Shown one piece after another: positions 35,547 through 45,951 of a DNA stretch of 64,000 bases. This DNA is from Spizellomyces punctatus DAOM BR117 (Eukaryota; Chytridiomycota; Chytridiomycetes; Spizellomycetales; Spizellomycetaceae). Position numbers and translations under genes: made by a program. The notes beneath the pieces were generated by a model that worked only from the letters and a program-made list of their open reading frames with translations, searched no databases and was not told the origin of the DNA. Numbering within the stretch: the first letter of the stretch is position 1; each line of letters starts with the position of its first letter. Location: the NCBI RefSeq assembly GCF_000182565.1, contig NW_015971545.1:62001-126000 (forward strand), given 5' to 3'.

Positions 35547-38500
35547 CTAGGTTCGCTTCTTCCTTCTACTTACTATATCAGGCACTAAGACGGTACCAAC
35601 AAGCCCGTAGCTTACCACAAACAGGATTATCTGAAAGACAATAAACGCGCTAGCTATGACGAAATGACTGATCGTTGTTCCAATTTCCAGCCAGCTGCCA
35701 CTGTCCCGCACGAGGAAGAAGAAGTTTAAGGTCATAACATCCGTTGTACTGAGAACCAGTAGGAAGAGACTGAAGGGAGGGAGTCTTAATGCACGCCCGA
35801 GGACGGCAAAAACGGAGCTCAGCAAGAAAAATGGAATCAGGATTTTGAGGATGAGCAACGCGCCCATTAGGAAGGGATTGAAGACGGTGGTAAAGCGGTA
35901 GACGCTTTCGAGGGAGAAGGAGCTGACGCTCGCGATATTACCGGTCCCAAAGAATGCGACGTTTATAAAACATAGGAAAAACCCAGCAACGCGCAAGTCC
36001 GATAATTTCAAAGTTCGTGGCGCACGGCTGGTTCCGTCCGGCGTTGCGTCCTATAACATTGCTTAGATAGCCTTGCAGCGACTGGGATTTGATTATGCTA
36101 CTTACTGCACTGTCATCCTCTAGCGCAGGATATTGCTCCGATTCCAGATATATAGATCTCTCCAGCAGAAGCCATGACAGTACGGTGCCTGAGAAGCAGA
36201 AGTAGAAAATGGCTTCGTATGATATGGTAAGGAGGATAAAGGCTGGCGCAAAAGCCAAATAGATCACAGTCAGTCGTCGAAGGTAGTGTTGAGCGTGCTG
36301 AGCACCATCAATGGTAAGGATGCCAACGAGAAGCACTAGGATGAAATGTGAGAATGAAGCCGAGGCGCGAGTCCAGATTCGCGTGCTACGGGGGACCCAC
36401 CAATAACGCCCCAACTAAAAATCTGGTTTAAGAATGGTAGCCCGGTCTTGGCCCGCAAGCGTAGCGTTGTGTCAGCGGTGACTAGGATGCTGATGGCGAT
36501 CAATAAAATCTTGTGGACGATTTGAGAAATTTTATAAATTCATTTGGACGTTGACTCCTCCATCTAAGAACTTACCTCCAGGACAACAATCCGCAGCAGC
36601 TTCTGAGGTTGCGGCCCGCCTCTATGTGACAAAGGGAGCTTCGTGATATGAGGGAGTCGAAACAGAGCAAATACACCCGAGGCCAATATCAGGGTTCCGC
36701 CAGCTAACCTATCAAACGGACATTGGGACCAGACACAAGACATACCTCGACTACAGCGTCACTTACACTAGTGATAGATCCTCGCCCTTTTCAACCGGAA
36801 GAAGGGGGAAGACGCTTGTGCCCAGGCAAAAAGCAGTCCACACCCAGACTAACCCAGAGTTCTCGCTACGCACACGTTTCGCCATCGTACGTGGCCACAG
36901 AACTCCCAGGAGCCAGAGGCAAACGGTCAATAGCTCGCGTCGAAAATAACTATACACCTAAATCTCAATTAGAGATATGAGATGTGGCGAGTGGCTGCGC
37001 ATTCACAATAAATACCAGGAGTTCCAGGCCTACAACGTAAAGAGCTATACCAGCCAGAGTCTTTATCCAGGTTGTTCGACTTGGCTGCGCCGTTCTCAGC
37101 AATGACACTATGAATGCACGTTGCTTGAAAACTTCTGCCCAGAAGAAAATCGGAAACGCAGTGTATGCGTAATAGAAAGCAGGTGCTTGTCTCCGGTGTA
37201 AAAGTGCGGCGAAGGCAAGAGCAATTACCACCGCAAGAATATTGACCTGGAAAGCGATGCCAGATGATGAGCAGAGGACTGAAGATTGTGCTATTCTTTC
37301 CTACCAACCCTACGTGGAAAATCCGAGCTTCCGTAGAGGGGCATCGGTTGCGCTTTGACTACATGCACAATACCCCTCCTGAGGATAAATATTGTGCTGT
37401 ATGCTATCCATCCTAGGTAGCCAAAGGAGATAATGGATCTCAAGAACAGCCAGTCGTATCTGTAAAACCTGACGGTCAGCCGGGGAACCAGTACTTGCAA
37501 TGTTTTGCCTTATCCATACGTTTGAAAATATCGCAGGCCTTGCAAAGATAATCGAATAAGCTGCGAACTTAGTCGGATAGCATCTGAATGCCTCAGTTGA
37601 CGGATTTCTGTTTCGATTGTCGTAATCAGTTCCTCATATCCTAACAAAGGGTGGAATTCCTTGAAAAAAGGCTCGGTTCTCTTTTTCGCATCTGCCTTAA
37701 CAAGATATTGTGACAATATCTGCTTTGCATTGGCAAACGCTGAAAGGGCTTGGGCGTGCACGGAAGCGGATAGGTATTGAAGGGGAAGGACACCCACGGA
37801 GTTCATAGGGAAGGGAAGACCAATTAAGGTGGACTGTGGATAGATATGAATATGTTTAGAGGATGAAGTGCAAGAAATGACCAGCAAGAAACGGATCCGA
37901 CCATCAGCGGAGCAATATCGGCCTGCTCGACATCCACGCGCTTAATATCAGACAATTGCCATGGTTTGGACAAATCATCGTGGCCTACTGGATGCGTCCG
38001 ATTTGGTGTAGCCACACCTGAGCCCCATGCAATAAGCGGAGTCTGTGTATTATCCGGATGACCGTCTCCGTGATTACCTTGGTGTAATTAACGTACATAT
38101 TTAGGTATCATCACATGCTCAGGCCCGCGAATTGCACATTATCTTACCACGGTTACTCATGCCATGGTCGGAAGTGAAGATATACGCAGTCCTTCCATCG
38201 TTGTCAAATAGACTCTCAAATTTCCTGACAACTTTTTGAAGCCCCTCATCCACCAGCTGAATGTTGTTCAAATATCTACAGCACGAACAGGTCAATACCA
38301 AGACGCCACAGCCGGTTTTCAGACATCAAAGCCGGTACGCACTCTTTAGAATAAGGTCGATATGCATGTCCATTTGTGTCAAGTCCCAAAAGACTAACAT
38401 GATTAGAACGTTTTACAAGTTATCACCTGGTGGTTATGGCGATCATTCACACTTACTGCAGGAAGATCACAATTCCTTGCTGGCGGATACGTGCTTCCAA

Positions 38501-39385
38501 GGTAGTATTGTGCTTCACACTGTCTAGGAATGCCTCAAATTTTTCGAATACCCAAGTGTCTAGTCCACTGGCATCTGCGCCGATTCATGCAGTTAGACAC
38601 AGCAATGTCCCATCTGCCATTCACACGTTACAAATCAACCTTCGGCAAAATCCTCGCTTTCAGCAGGATACATAAATGTTTCAACTTTGTTCTTATCGCT
38701 GGCTCCTTCAGCAAACATTGGTAGAATGTCGGGCGAACCGAACGACCACGTGTGCGTGCTTTGATTGAAGACAGAGTCGAAATTAACGGGGTTCATTTTC
38801 CAGCCTATGGCACTACGATATATAAGCAAGCAACTCCATCATTTACCCAGCCTTCTAACATCAATTCCGACATCACCTTTTGTAACTGCGCTGACATCTT
38901 CATAAAATCCAGCGATCAAAGCAACGTGGCCGGGTCGTGACTCGGTGGGGACACGGGTATGCGATACGCCCCATGTACCATGATGCTCAACTATACCACG
39001 TAGGAAGGGAGCACGTTCAAGACGATTCTCAAACAACTTATCCGCTCGAAGTCCGTCAGCTGAAATGATATCGTGAGCGTCATAGAGGTAGTCCTAAATC
39101 CATTATATGGGGTGACTTACCAACAACCAGTAACAGTCTCTTGGCGGGCGGAGGTTGCGGAGGCAGTACTGGAGTCATTCCATGCACTAGCGGAGATCGA
39201 AAATATATGTCGAATATCGACCATGAATAAATTACGTGGAAGAGTACTCTTGCAGGTACATAAGGTTAATGTCAGATCCTTATCTCCGTTTCTTGTAAAG
39301 TGAGGATACATTCTCCTTACCCAAGCGCTAGCAGTTTGCCCACCGTGACCCAAGAAGCCTTTGGGTTAGTGGTGGTCGTACTCAT
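35547..39385 (-). CDS. MCD4: GPI ethanolamine-phosphate transferase 1 (Mcd4/PIG-N)
   Basis: ER enzyme adding ethanolamine phosphate to the first mannose of GPI anchors; 958 aa. Sixteen exons: complement(35547..36050, 36106..36335, 36401..36509, 36576..36708, 36767..36957, 37016..37246, 37309..37459, 37520..37833, 37902..38077, 38148..38275, 38343..38393, 38457..38574, 38640..38804, 38877..39059, 39121..39248, 39321..39385). After a signal anchor, the alkaline-phosphatase-like luminal domain shows [61 protein letters not shown] and [18 protein letters not shown] with the metal ligands. The C-terminal half is multi-pass (about ten segments) and ends [36 protein letters not shown]. Head-to-head with SEC12. 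Confidence 0.95.
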
Positions 39386-39643
39386 CGCTATTGTCCCAAT
39401 GGACTCTGTTCTCTCCACAAGGCGATCCTGCTGAAAGGTCCCTCAAGTCATCAAGGCTTTGACACGCGTCAGGTTGGAACCCTCAAATGCAGCTGGTTTG
39501 ATCTGTCACATGTAAATCCATCCGCATTCGCACCATTTCCTCAGCAGGTTCCATTTGCACATGAAAGGTGGATTCAGTTAAGGTCTTGGGTGTGGACGCG
39601 AAGCAGTTTTGCCATCTTCAACGCAATCTGACCTTCGTCCATC
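39386..39643. promoter_or_regulatory. bidirectional promoter, MCD4 / SEC12
   Basis: 258 bp separate the two start codons, so both promoters must overlap here. Two ER genes of the early secretory pathway share it. No TATA box or named site is evident. Confidence 0.45.
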
Positions 39644-41385
39644 ATGGCGCCGCCGAGAAAGCAAATAAATATTGGCTTCCCCATATTCGCTGTTGGGTTT
39701 ACCCCAAAGAAACCACGTATTGTAATAGGGGGCGGCGGCGGTGCTACACGAGCAGGGGTGAAGAATGCGATGGTATGCTTGGCGAAACTCCACATATTGT
39801 TGGACACATCACGTCACGAACACGCTAAAGTACCTTTTTCTCACAGATCCTCTACGATTTGAATCCTCTTACCCTGGATATGACACCTGTCGCTGAGCAC
39901 CAGTTTGGAAAAAAGGATGATGGTTGCATGAGCATCGCGGTGCATCCAAAGGTGCGGATAAGTTTGATGAAACGTCATACTGAACTGCCCAGAAGTAATT
40001 GCTCCATTGATAGGAGAAAGCATTTGTAGCTGGAGTAAACAGCCCTGAGGATCAAGTCGCAGAGGGAAGGAACGAAAACTGTCGGGTCTTCCATCTGAAA
40101 GGCGACCAGTAAGCTGAACGAAATGCTACCAACGGACGGCGGAATGTTTTTATATATATGTTCGGTCTCCAGGTTCATTCTGCGTGATACTCATAAGACA
40201 CTCGATAGCAAAGATCCGTTCTTCCATCAAGTAAGTATACCATTTCAATTTTCAAGAAGATATAGGGAAACTTAAAGACAGAGGATCTATAGAAAGTTGC
40301 ACGTTTTAGCCCGGACGGTAAACTCCTGGTGACAGGCACAACAGACGGCAAGGTAGCATAACGAACTCAATATCTGTAGTCACATAGATGACTCATCGTT
40401 GACATTCATCAAATAGCTTAGCCTTTGGACATGGCCAGACTTCCGGTCTGCGGTACCGGCTATCGACCACGGAGGAGAAATTTCGGACGCTGATTTCGAC
40501 CCATTTGGGAAACAGGTACTGGCGTTACAGATGATAGCATGTCGTGATCATCCTTTCTGATGTCGCAACCAGCTCGCATCGGTGACAGCGGACAAATGCT
40601 ACGTCACGGATACGTCGGACGGACGGACTGTCTGGTCCATAGAAAACCCGATGATGCAGAAGACCATTAAAAGCGCATTCCGTGCCTGCCGGTAGGTTTC
40701 CAACACCTTGAACGAAGTCTGATATCCAGTCGACTAATACAATGAGATGAAATTCAGGTTCGGGATAGCGGCATCACAAGGATACCTCTTCCTCGTAATC
40801 AACACAAAAGACCGCAAGAAATCATATATATGTAAATGGCAGACTTCAGGGTGGAAGCTTCACAGACAGAAGGCCATTTCGAACAAACCAACGACGTCAT
40901 TCGCCATCAGGTTCGTGTTTATGTATTCCAGCCAACGGTAATATTTATTAACTATATCTCATCACTGTCGCAGCGACAACGGCGAGCTACTGGGTTATGG
41001 ATCGGCGGATTTGAGCGTTAGTGTCATATCAGCTAAGGGTTTACAGGTGAGTCGTGCCAGTGTGGTAGATTCGTCGATTCTTGTATCTTACAAAGTTCGC
41101 GCAGAACGTGTATCGTGTGCCAAACGCGCACGGATTCCCCGTCACAACCCTTGCTTTTAGCCCCAATTCACAGTTACTGGTCAGCGGTTCCGCGGACGGT
41201 ACATGCCATATAGCCGTGGTCCCTCAAAGTTCAGGTACGAATGTTGCCGCGACGCTTCCGTGTGAGTCGTATTAATGAACGTAATGACAGGTTCGCTGTA
41301 TCTCATCCCTCTATGTCTCCTGGCCCTTTTCATGGTTGTTCTTTTAACGTATTTGGTCTTGCTGGAGGATGAACAAGAGCTGTAG
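39644..41385 (+). CDS. SEC12: Sec12/PREB, ER guanine-nucleotide exchange factor for Sar1
   Basis: ER membrane WD40 protein that activates Sar1 to start COPII budding; 359 aa. Exons 39644..39772, 39847..39951, 40014..40108, 40209..40230, 40293..40352, 40417..40515, 40573..40691, 40758..40910, 40974..41046, 41105..41234, 41291..41385. The diagnostic N-terminal loop FAVGFTPKKPRIVIGGGGGA, TRAGVKNAM matches the potassium-binding K-loop region of Sec12. Later blades: AVHPKEKAFVAGVNSPED, VARFSPDGKLLVTGTTDGK, TTLAFSPNSQLLVSGSADGT. A single C-terminal anchor LYLIPLCLLALFMVVLLTYL is followed by an acidic luminal tail EDEQEL. The 22-nt exon 4 is the least certain link; exon phases are otherwise consistent. 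Confidence 0.88.
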
Positions 41386-41483
41386 GCGAACGCCAGCATA
41401 CCGGCGGACTTTGCCATATTGCGGATGACCCATTTTTATGTAATAAATTATTCCTTCTGTATCATAGGATCGATCGTTTTCCA

Positions 41484-41972
41484 TTATTGCGTCCCCTGAG
41501 CTTGGAGTTTTTCCAACTTGTGTTCATATATTCTGGCCATACCACCCTTGCCAGACTCCTTGCAAAGATTCATTAGATTTTGTGTCACTTCTATCAAGCC
41601 ATTCTTTACTGGGTTGAGGTCACTACCCAGCGCGCCAACCTCCGGCGAGTCCGGTTCAGCGCGAGGTCCTTTTAGCTTCCCGTGGTTATGAGATCTGTTT
41701 CCAGCAACAGTTTGGTATAAATCGAGAGCCTGTAGATACTCCAGTTCTGCTTGTTTGTAATGCCCAAGAATGTGATGTGCTTTCCCCAGATTTGCGTGTG
41801 CAGCCGCGCGCTCAGCGTGGAGGGTTGTATTTGCTTGTGGATGGTTGTCCAACTGATGGCAAATCTTGAGATGCAGAATCAGAGCGGAATCTGCCATGGC
41901 TGGGGATTGACAAAACGTTTGTGAAGAGGCTGACCGCCATAATTTCATTTCCCTCTTGTATGACTGTGCCAT
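41484..41972 (-). CDS. small TPR-repeat protein, 162 aa
   Basis: Uncharacterised helical protein, intronless. Residues about 45-90 form a tetratricopeptide-type hairpin: AERAAAHANLGKAHHILGHY, KQAELEYLQALDLYQ, matching the TPR consensus W/L-G-Y-A-F-A-P loosely. An upstream partial repeat covers ALILHLKICHQLDNHPQANT. A charged loop (PRAEPDSPEVGALGSDL) leads to a final helix pair ending KGGMARIYEHKLEKLQAQ. This may be an adaptor protein, but no partner can be named. Met1 or Met26 (MADSALIL) could be the start. It faces the SH3 gene across 119 bp and converges on SEC12. Confidence 0.7.
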   Translation of the reverse strand: MAQSYKREMKLWRSASSQTFCQSPAMADSALILHLKICHQLDNHPQANTTLHAERAAAHANLGKAHHILGHYKQAELEYLQALDLYQTVAGNRSHNHGKLKGPRAEPDSPEVGALGSDLNPVKNGLIEVTQNLMNLCKESGKGGMARIYEHKLEKLQAQGTQ

Positions 41973-42091
41973 AACTGTGCCACTCTTTCGAGATGGGCGA
42001 ATAAACCGTTATGGGGATCGGGGCTGTCCTTTGTGCCTCTTACTTTTTTAGAAAATCATCGTACACGGCAAGACTTTCCATTGCGCCGATC

Positions 42092-43164
42092 ATGCCCTCC
42101 GCAAAGAGTTGCCTTGCAACAGCTGCAAGCGTCCTTTTCTTCGTTGCGGCTGCATCTGCACAGTCTCCAGCAATTGGGCAAACATGCAACCCAAAGGTCG
42201 ACTTCAACGGGTGTAACGGCCAGGACTTTTTGGTTTGTCAGGATGTTGGTGGGTGTAATGACCATTTCATGACTTTCAGTATAGGCGTATACTGACCAAT
42301 CATCTGCACTCTTTTTCAGGACGATGGATACTACAGAATAGGTATGGAATTGAGTCTGGCGCCCGATCTCAATTTTTGCTGACGGAACTTTAAAAACAGG
42401 TGTTCCACCGTCTGTACCAATGATGATGCCTTCAAGTCCTTGTGCTCGAACAATCAGCAAGTCGGTGCAGGTGGGGCCATATCCCCTTCCCCTTCCCCTT
42501 CCTCCCCGAATACCCAACTCCCTTCCACAGGCGCTCCTAGCGGTTCGACAACACCCTCGAATGGACCCACTCAATCCCCTTCGGGTACCAGTGCACCCTC
42601 TACATCGGGCGGCAACGATGGTAAATCCAATGCAGGAGCTATTGCAGGTGGTATCATAGGTGGTTTGGCTGGGGTCGCCTTGTTGCTCGGCGGTGTGTTC
42701 TTCTATCGGCGCCGATCGGGAAAACCGACGGCAGCGACCGCAACCGCAGCAACTCTCTCAGCTTCGGGAAAACGCCAAGAAGAAGGATTGATAATGACTC
42801 AAGGCGGATCATCGTCTTCGACTTTGGGTCCTGGAACGCTTAATGTGACATCTGTCCTGGAAAAGAAATATGGTAAGGTTATCCCGCAATGATGGGGTTT
42901 TCTCTGAGACTAAGTACTGCTTTGTCCAGTCGTTCGACATGATTACGAACCTGCAGCCGAAGATGAGATTAAGTTAACTGTGGGCGATCGCATTCGCTTA
43001 GACTTGCTGTTTAACGACGGTAAGCTCACGAATACAGTTTTAGATGCAATCCCATTCGCCTATGGTTCTGACGCAATCTATTTTCTGCAGGCTGGGCAAA
43101 GGGAACCAACGAGGACACTGGAAAACAGGGTTTGCTTCCTGTGGCATGTCTCCAAGAGGCCTGA
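42092..43164 (+). CDS. Fus1-like single-pass membrane protein with C-terminal SH3 domain
   Basis: Probable cell-surface sensor or scaffold, 271 aa. Exons 42092..42248, 42320..42341 (22 nt), 42400..42872, 42930..43019, 43091..43164. Order of parts: signal peptide (SCLATAASVLFFVAAASAQS); a small six-plus-cysteine module (QTCNPKVDFNGCNGQDFLVC, GRWILQNRCSTVCTNDDAFK); a Ser/Pro/Thr linker likely O-glycosylated; one membrane span (AIAGGIIGGLAGVALLLGGV) followed by FYRRRSGK; a cytosolic tail; and an SH3 domain RHDYEPAAEDEIKLTVGDRI, GWAKGTNEDTGKQGLLPVAC. The ALYDY-like RHDYEP, the Trp, and GLLPVAC are SH3 ligand-pocket positions. The arrangement equals that of yeast Fus1. Start 42092 is chosen for the signal peptide; in-frame Met codons lie upstream. 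Confidence 0.82.
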
Positions 43165-43416
43165 GTGCTCCTTTCATCTCTTCATTGGAACCCGCATCTT
43201 CATGATTCAACTGTTCTGGATAGAATCTGTACTATTTCCGTTTCCCCTTAGCTATTAGGGACCAACATTAATCATTTTTAAGAGTAGAATAGTGGACTTT
43301 AATGTTTATATATGTAGATAAAGTTCAAATTTCGATCGTTCAATCCATATCGCAAAACCCGTGTTCCACCTGGCTTGCGTTGGAATTCATCTGAACGCGG
43401 TCGCGTCCATGTCCAA
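43165..43416. promoter_or_regulatory. short spacer with TATA-like element before Nudix gene
   Basis: TATATAT at 43307-43313, about 105 bp upstream of the chosen start (62 bp upstream of the alternative start). Confidence 0.35.
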
Positions 43417-44442
43417 ATGTCAAAACTCTTCTCTCTACTAGAGTTGATTCGTCTCGCAGATTCACTGCCCCGGTCCGTGGAGCAGCTCATAGCTACATCC
43501 CCGTCCTCCACAATAGGACTTCCACTCCTTGTCGGGCCCAATGACACGCAGATCGGCATCATTCGGCCGTCTATACTAGAGCATATATCGCAATATGGCA
43601 CCGTATTTCAGATTGGTCCAACAGCCGTACGTCTTAACCCCGACCTAGACACGCCCCAGGCCAGAACAGATGCGGTGGAAGCTGTATTACGGCAGCTGCA
43701 GACGGTGGACGATCCCGAACTTGTGTGCTTGAAGGGATGGCGAAATGAACGTTACGATGTTCACGGCGATAGGAAAAAAGAGGAAGGCATTCTCATGGAG
43801 CTGGAGAGGGCTGCAGCCGGCGTATTAGGCGTGCGATCTTATGGATGTCATATGAACGGGTATCAGCGGGATCCGCAAACTGGGGAGATGAAAATGTGGA
43901 TTGCACGCCGTAGCAAGACGAAACAAACGTATCCCGGAATGTTGGATAATTTGGTTGGTGGCGGGCTAGCAGCGGGGGTTGATCCACTTTCCAACATTAT
44001 CAAAGAGTGCTGGGAAGAGGCTGGACTAGATGGTGCGATGGTTGCCAAAAATATTGTCAATGTAGGTGCGGTGACGTTCTACTTGGTTAATGAGGAAAGA
44101 GGATGGATTCCTACGACCGAATATGTGTATGATCTTGACGTGGGGAATAGCTTCATGCCAAAGGCTGTGGATGGGGAAGTGCAAGGGTTCCAGTTGTTGA
44201 ACGTGGACGAGGTGTGTTGAAGAAGTGTGCAACTCTCTTGACATCCATGATGACTGATTGCCATTCCAAAGCTCAAAGAGCATCTCTACAGTGGTGAATT
44301 TACGCCAGAGGCGGGTTTGGTGGTTATCGACTTTCTGATCCGCCACGGATTCGTGACTGCCATGAATGAACCTGATTATATAGATATCCTTTCAGGGATG
44401 CATAGAGAACTCGTGTCTCCCGGACCACAGTATGGTCTATGA
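43417..44442 (+). CDS. Nudix hydrolase with DUF4743 (YJR142W/thiamine-pyrophosphokinase-related)
   Basis: Putative pyrophosphohydrolase of the two-domain family (N-terminal DUF4743, C-terminal Nudix); 322 aa from this start. Exons 43417..44211 and 44272..44442. The N-terminal part has LPLLVGPNDTQIGIIRPSIL. The Nudix fold shows YPGMLDNLVGGGLAAGVDPL and then NIIKECWEEAGLDGAMV. The second block carries a degenerate Nudix box: GGGLAAG...KECWEEAG, with the Glu residues of REUXEE retained as KECWEEAG. Yeast and plant relatives act on damaged thiamine diphosphate forms; the substrate here is inferred. The ATG at 43375 in the same frame would add 14 residues. Confidence 0.9.
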
Positions 44443-44621
44443 ACAATGTTCATTGATGTAGAGTATGTACAGGAATCCAGATTTTGGAAAATATGCTCCA
44501 GTCTAACATGTAGAAAGAAAATATCAAACGATCGCATCTATAAAGTTCTCCTCTGTCGTAGATTACGTCCACAGGATGTAACTGCCAAAGGGTTGTGTAA
44601 AGTGATAAGCGATTTACCGGT

Positions 44622-45846
44622 CTAACCAGGTTTGTCGGTTGCATCGTCTGCGTTGGGGGTAGCTGAGTCAACGCCTGCTTTTGTAACTCGCTCAAAACTG
44701 GTTACGGTGGGTCCACCCCAAATGATTTTGACTATGGGCTTGATGCCTTTAAAATGAGTAGGATCAGTGGATAGTTGGCCCAGCGTTCTACAAAACACGA
44801 ACCGCACCTTTTCGTCGACACGCAGCTCTTGTCCGCACACGCGGCGATGCCTGTGCCATGGGTTGTTCCAATAATTTTGGTGGGATATATTTGGGCTTTG
44901 ACTTCTTCTTGATAGCTTTGGTCGCTTTGGAGTGCGGAAGCGCTTTCCCTTGTATAGATTCGCATCCGGTGCGAGATGTGGCGGGACTATTATCCAGGGG
45001 CAGGATATTGCTCAATTCGACTACTGGTGTCAGTGGATCACGGCGGCGCGTTGGCGAGGTGTCTGATATTTGGCGGGGTTGTTTAGGAGTGTCAGACTTC
45101 CGGCAAGCAGGAACTGTTTGTCGAGGCTCGGGTGAGCTTGTCAGTGTGGGAGAGATTGTGGTCCTTGATGCAGAGTCTCTTGTCACCGTTTCGGTAGATG
45201 TCGACCCCCGCTGGACATCAATTATTTCATCGGATGTCCCAATATCTTCGCGTACATCTTGCTGATGCGTTTTGGTACCAGCTAAAGCTGGCGCGTTTTT
45301 GTAGTCGGCGGTTATAGCAAACGGTCGTTCCTTTATTCTGTGTGTTCTACTCCAGCTTTAGCGTTTGACCCTCAGACGTGTTATATCAAGTGCTTACGAA
45401 CCCAGCGCCTCTTCTTCTAGCTGCTGCCTTTGCTAGATATTTGTCGTTCTTGACGTCAGAAGGTTGCAGGCTAGTCCGGCTCACTGCTACCGGAGAGGGT
45501 GGTTGAGCGGCAACCTTAATGGCAAAGTGGCGATCTTTGGTCTGATGTGTCCTATCCACGACATTCAATTAGATCCACATATGTGAGGAGACATGTTCAT
45601 TAAAAAGGCTCACGCATACCCTGTCCCTCTTCTTCGCGCGGCCAGTTTGGCTTTGTACTTGTCGGCAAGACCAACCTTGGCTGGAAGCGTGGCGAGATGT
45701 ACATTCTTTAGATATCACACAGATGCCAGACTTTTGCCGTTACAAAACAACGAACCTTGCATGTTCGCATTGTTAAGCACATGCCGTGCTAGTGTGGGCG
45801 ACTCTGGCAGTTCCATGGTCGATGCCAAATTTACAGAGGAAAGCAT
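44622..45846 (-). CDS. unknown protein with internal repeat, 320 aa
   Basis: Family not recognised. Exons complement(44622..44850, 44903..45330, 45398..45551, 45620..45680, 45756..45846). A repeated motif is visible: LADKYKAKLAARRRGTG (about 33-50) and NDKYLAKAAARRRGAGF (about 86-102), each at an exon end. The middle is disordered, Ser/Thr/Pro-rich, with SDTSPTRRRDPLTP. A 52-nt intron is needed near 44851-44902; it joins KATKAIKKK to HRRVCGQELRVDEKVRFVFC, and the last 75 residues (RTLGQLSTDPTHFKGIKPIV, KIIWGGPTVTSFERVTKAG) look folded and conserved. Without that intron the frame ends at 44788. It shares a 105-bp divergent promoter with ARP9, which hints at a nuclear job but proves none. Confidence 0.65.
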
Positions 45847-45951
45847 CTCGCGTCTCGAACGCGTTCACCAAACACTGTCATAGCAACAACTTACTGCGCA
45901 CGGCCACTGCCCTCCTCGTCTTCCCGTTCTTTTGCTGATCTTGTACCAAGA
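45847..45951. promoter_or_regulatory. 105-bp bidirectional promoter, unknown gene / ARP9
   Basis: The tightest head-to-head pair in the window. No TATA box seen; both transcripts must start inside it or within the partner's 5' end. Confidence 0.4.

Noticed and set aside
36336-36400. Apparent frameshift in MCD4 near a run of five C (minus strand)
   Set aside because: Removing a 65-nt GTGGGT..CCTAG intron joins SWGVI to [11 protein letters not shown] and restores the frame and the Mcd4 alignment, so no lesion is needed.
44732-45186. Alternative C-termini of the unknown gene read straight through
   Set aside because: They end in poorly structured sequence, whereas a 52-nt intron gives a phase-correct join to a conserved-looking 75-residue block.
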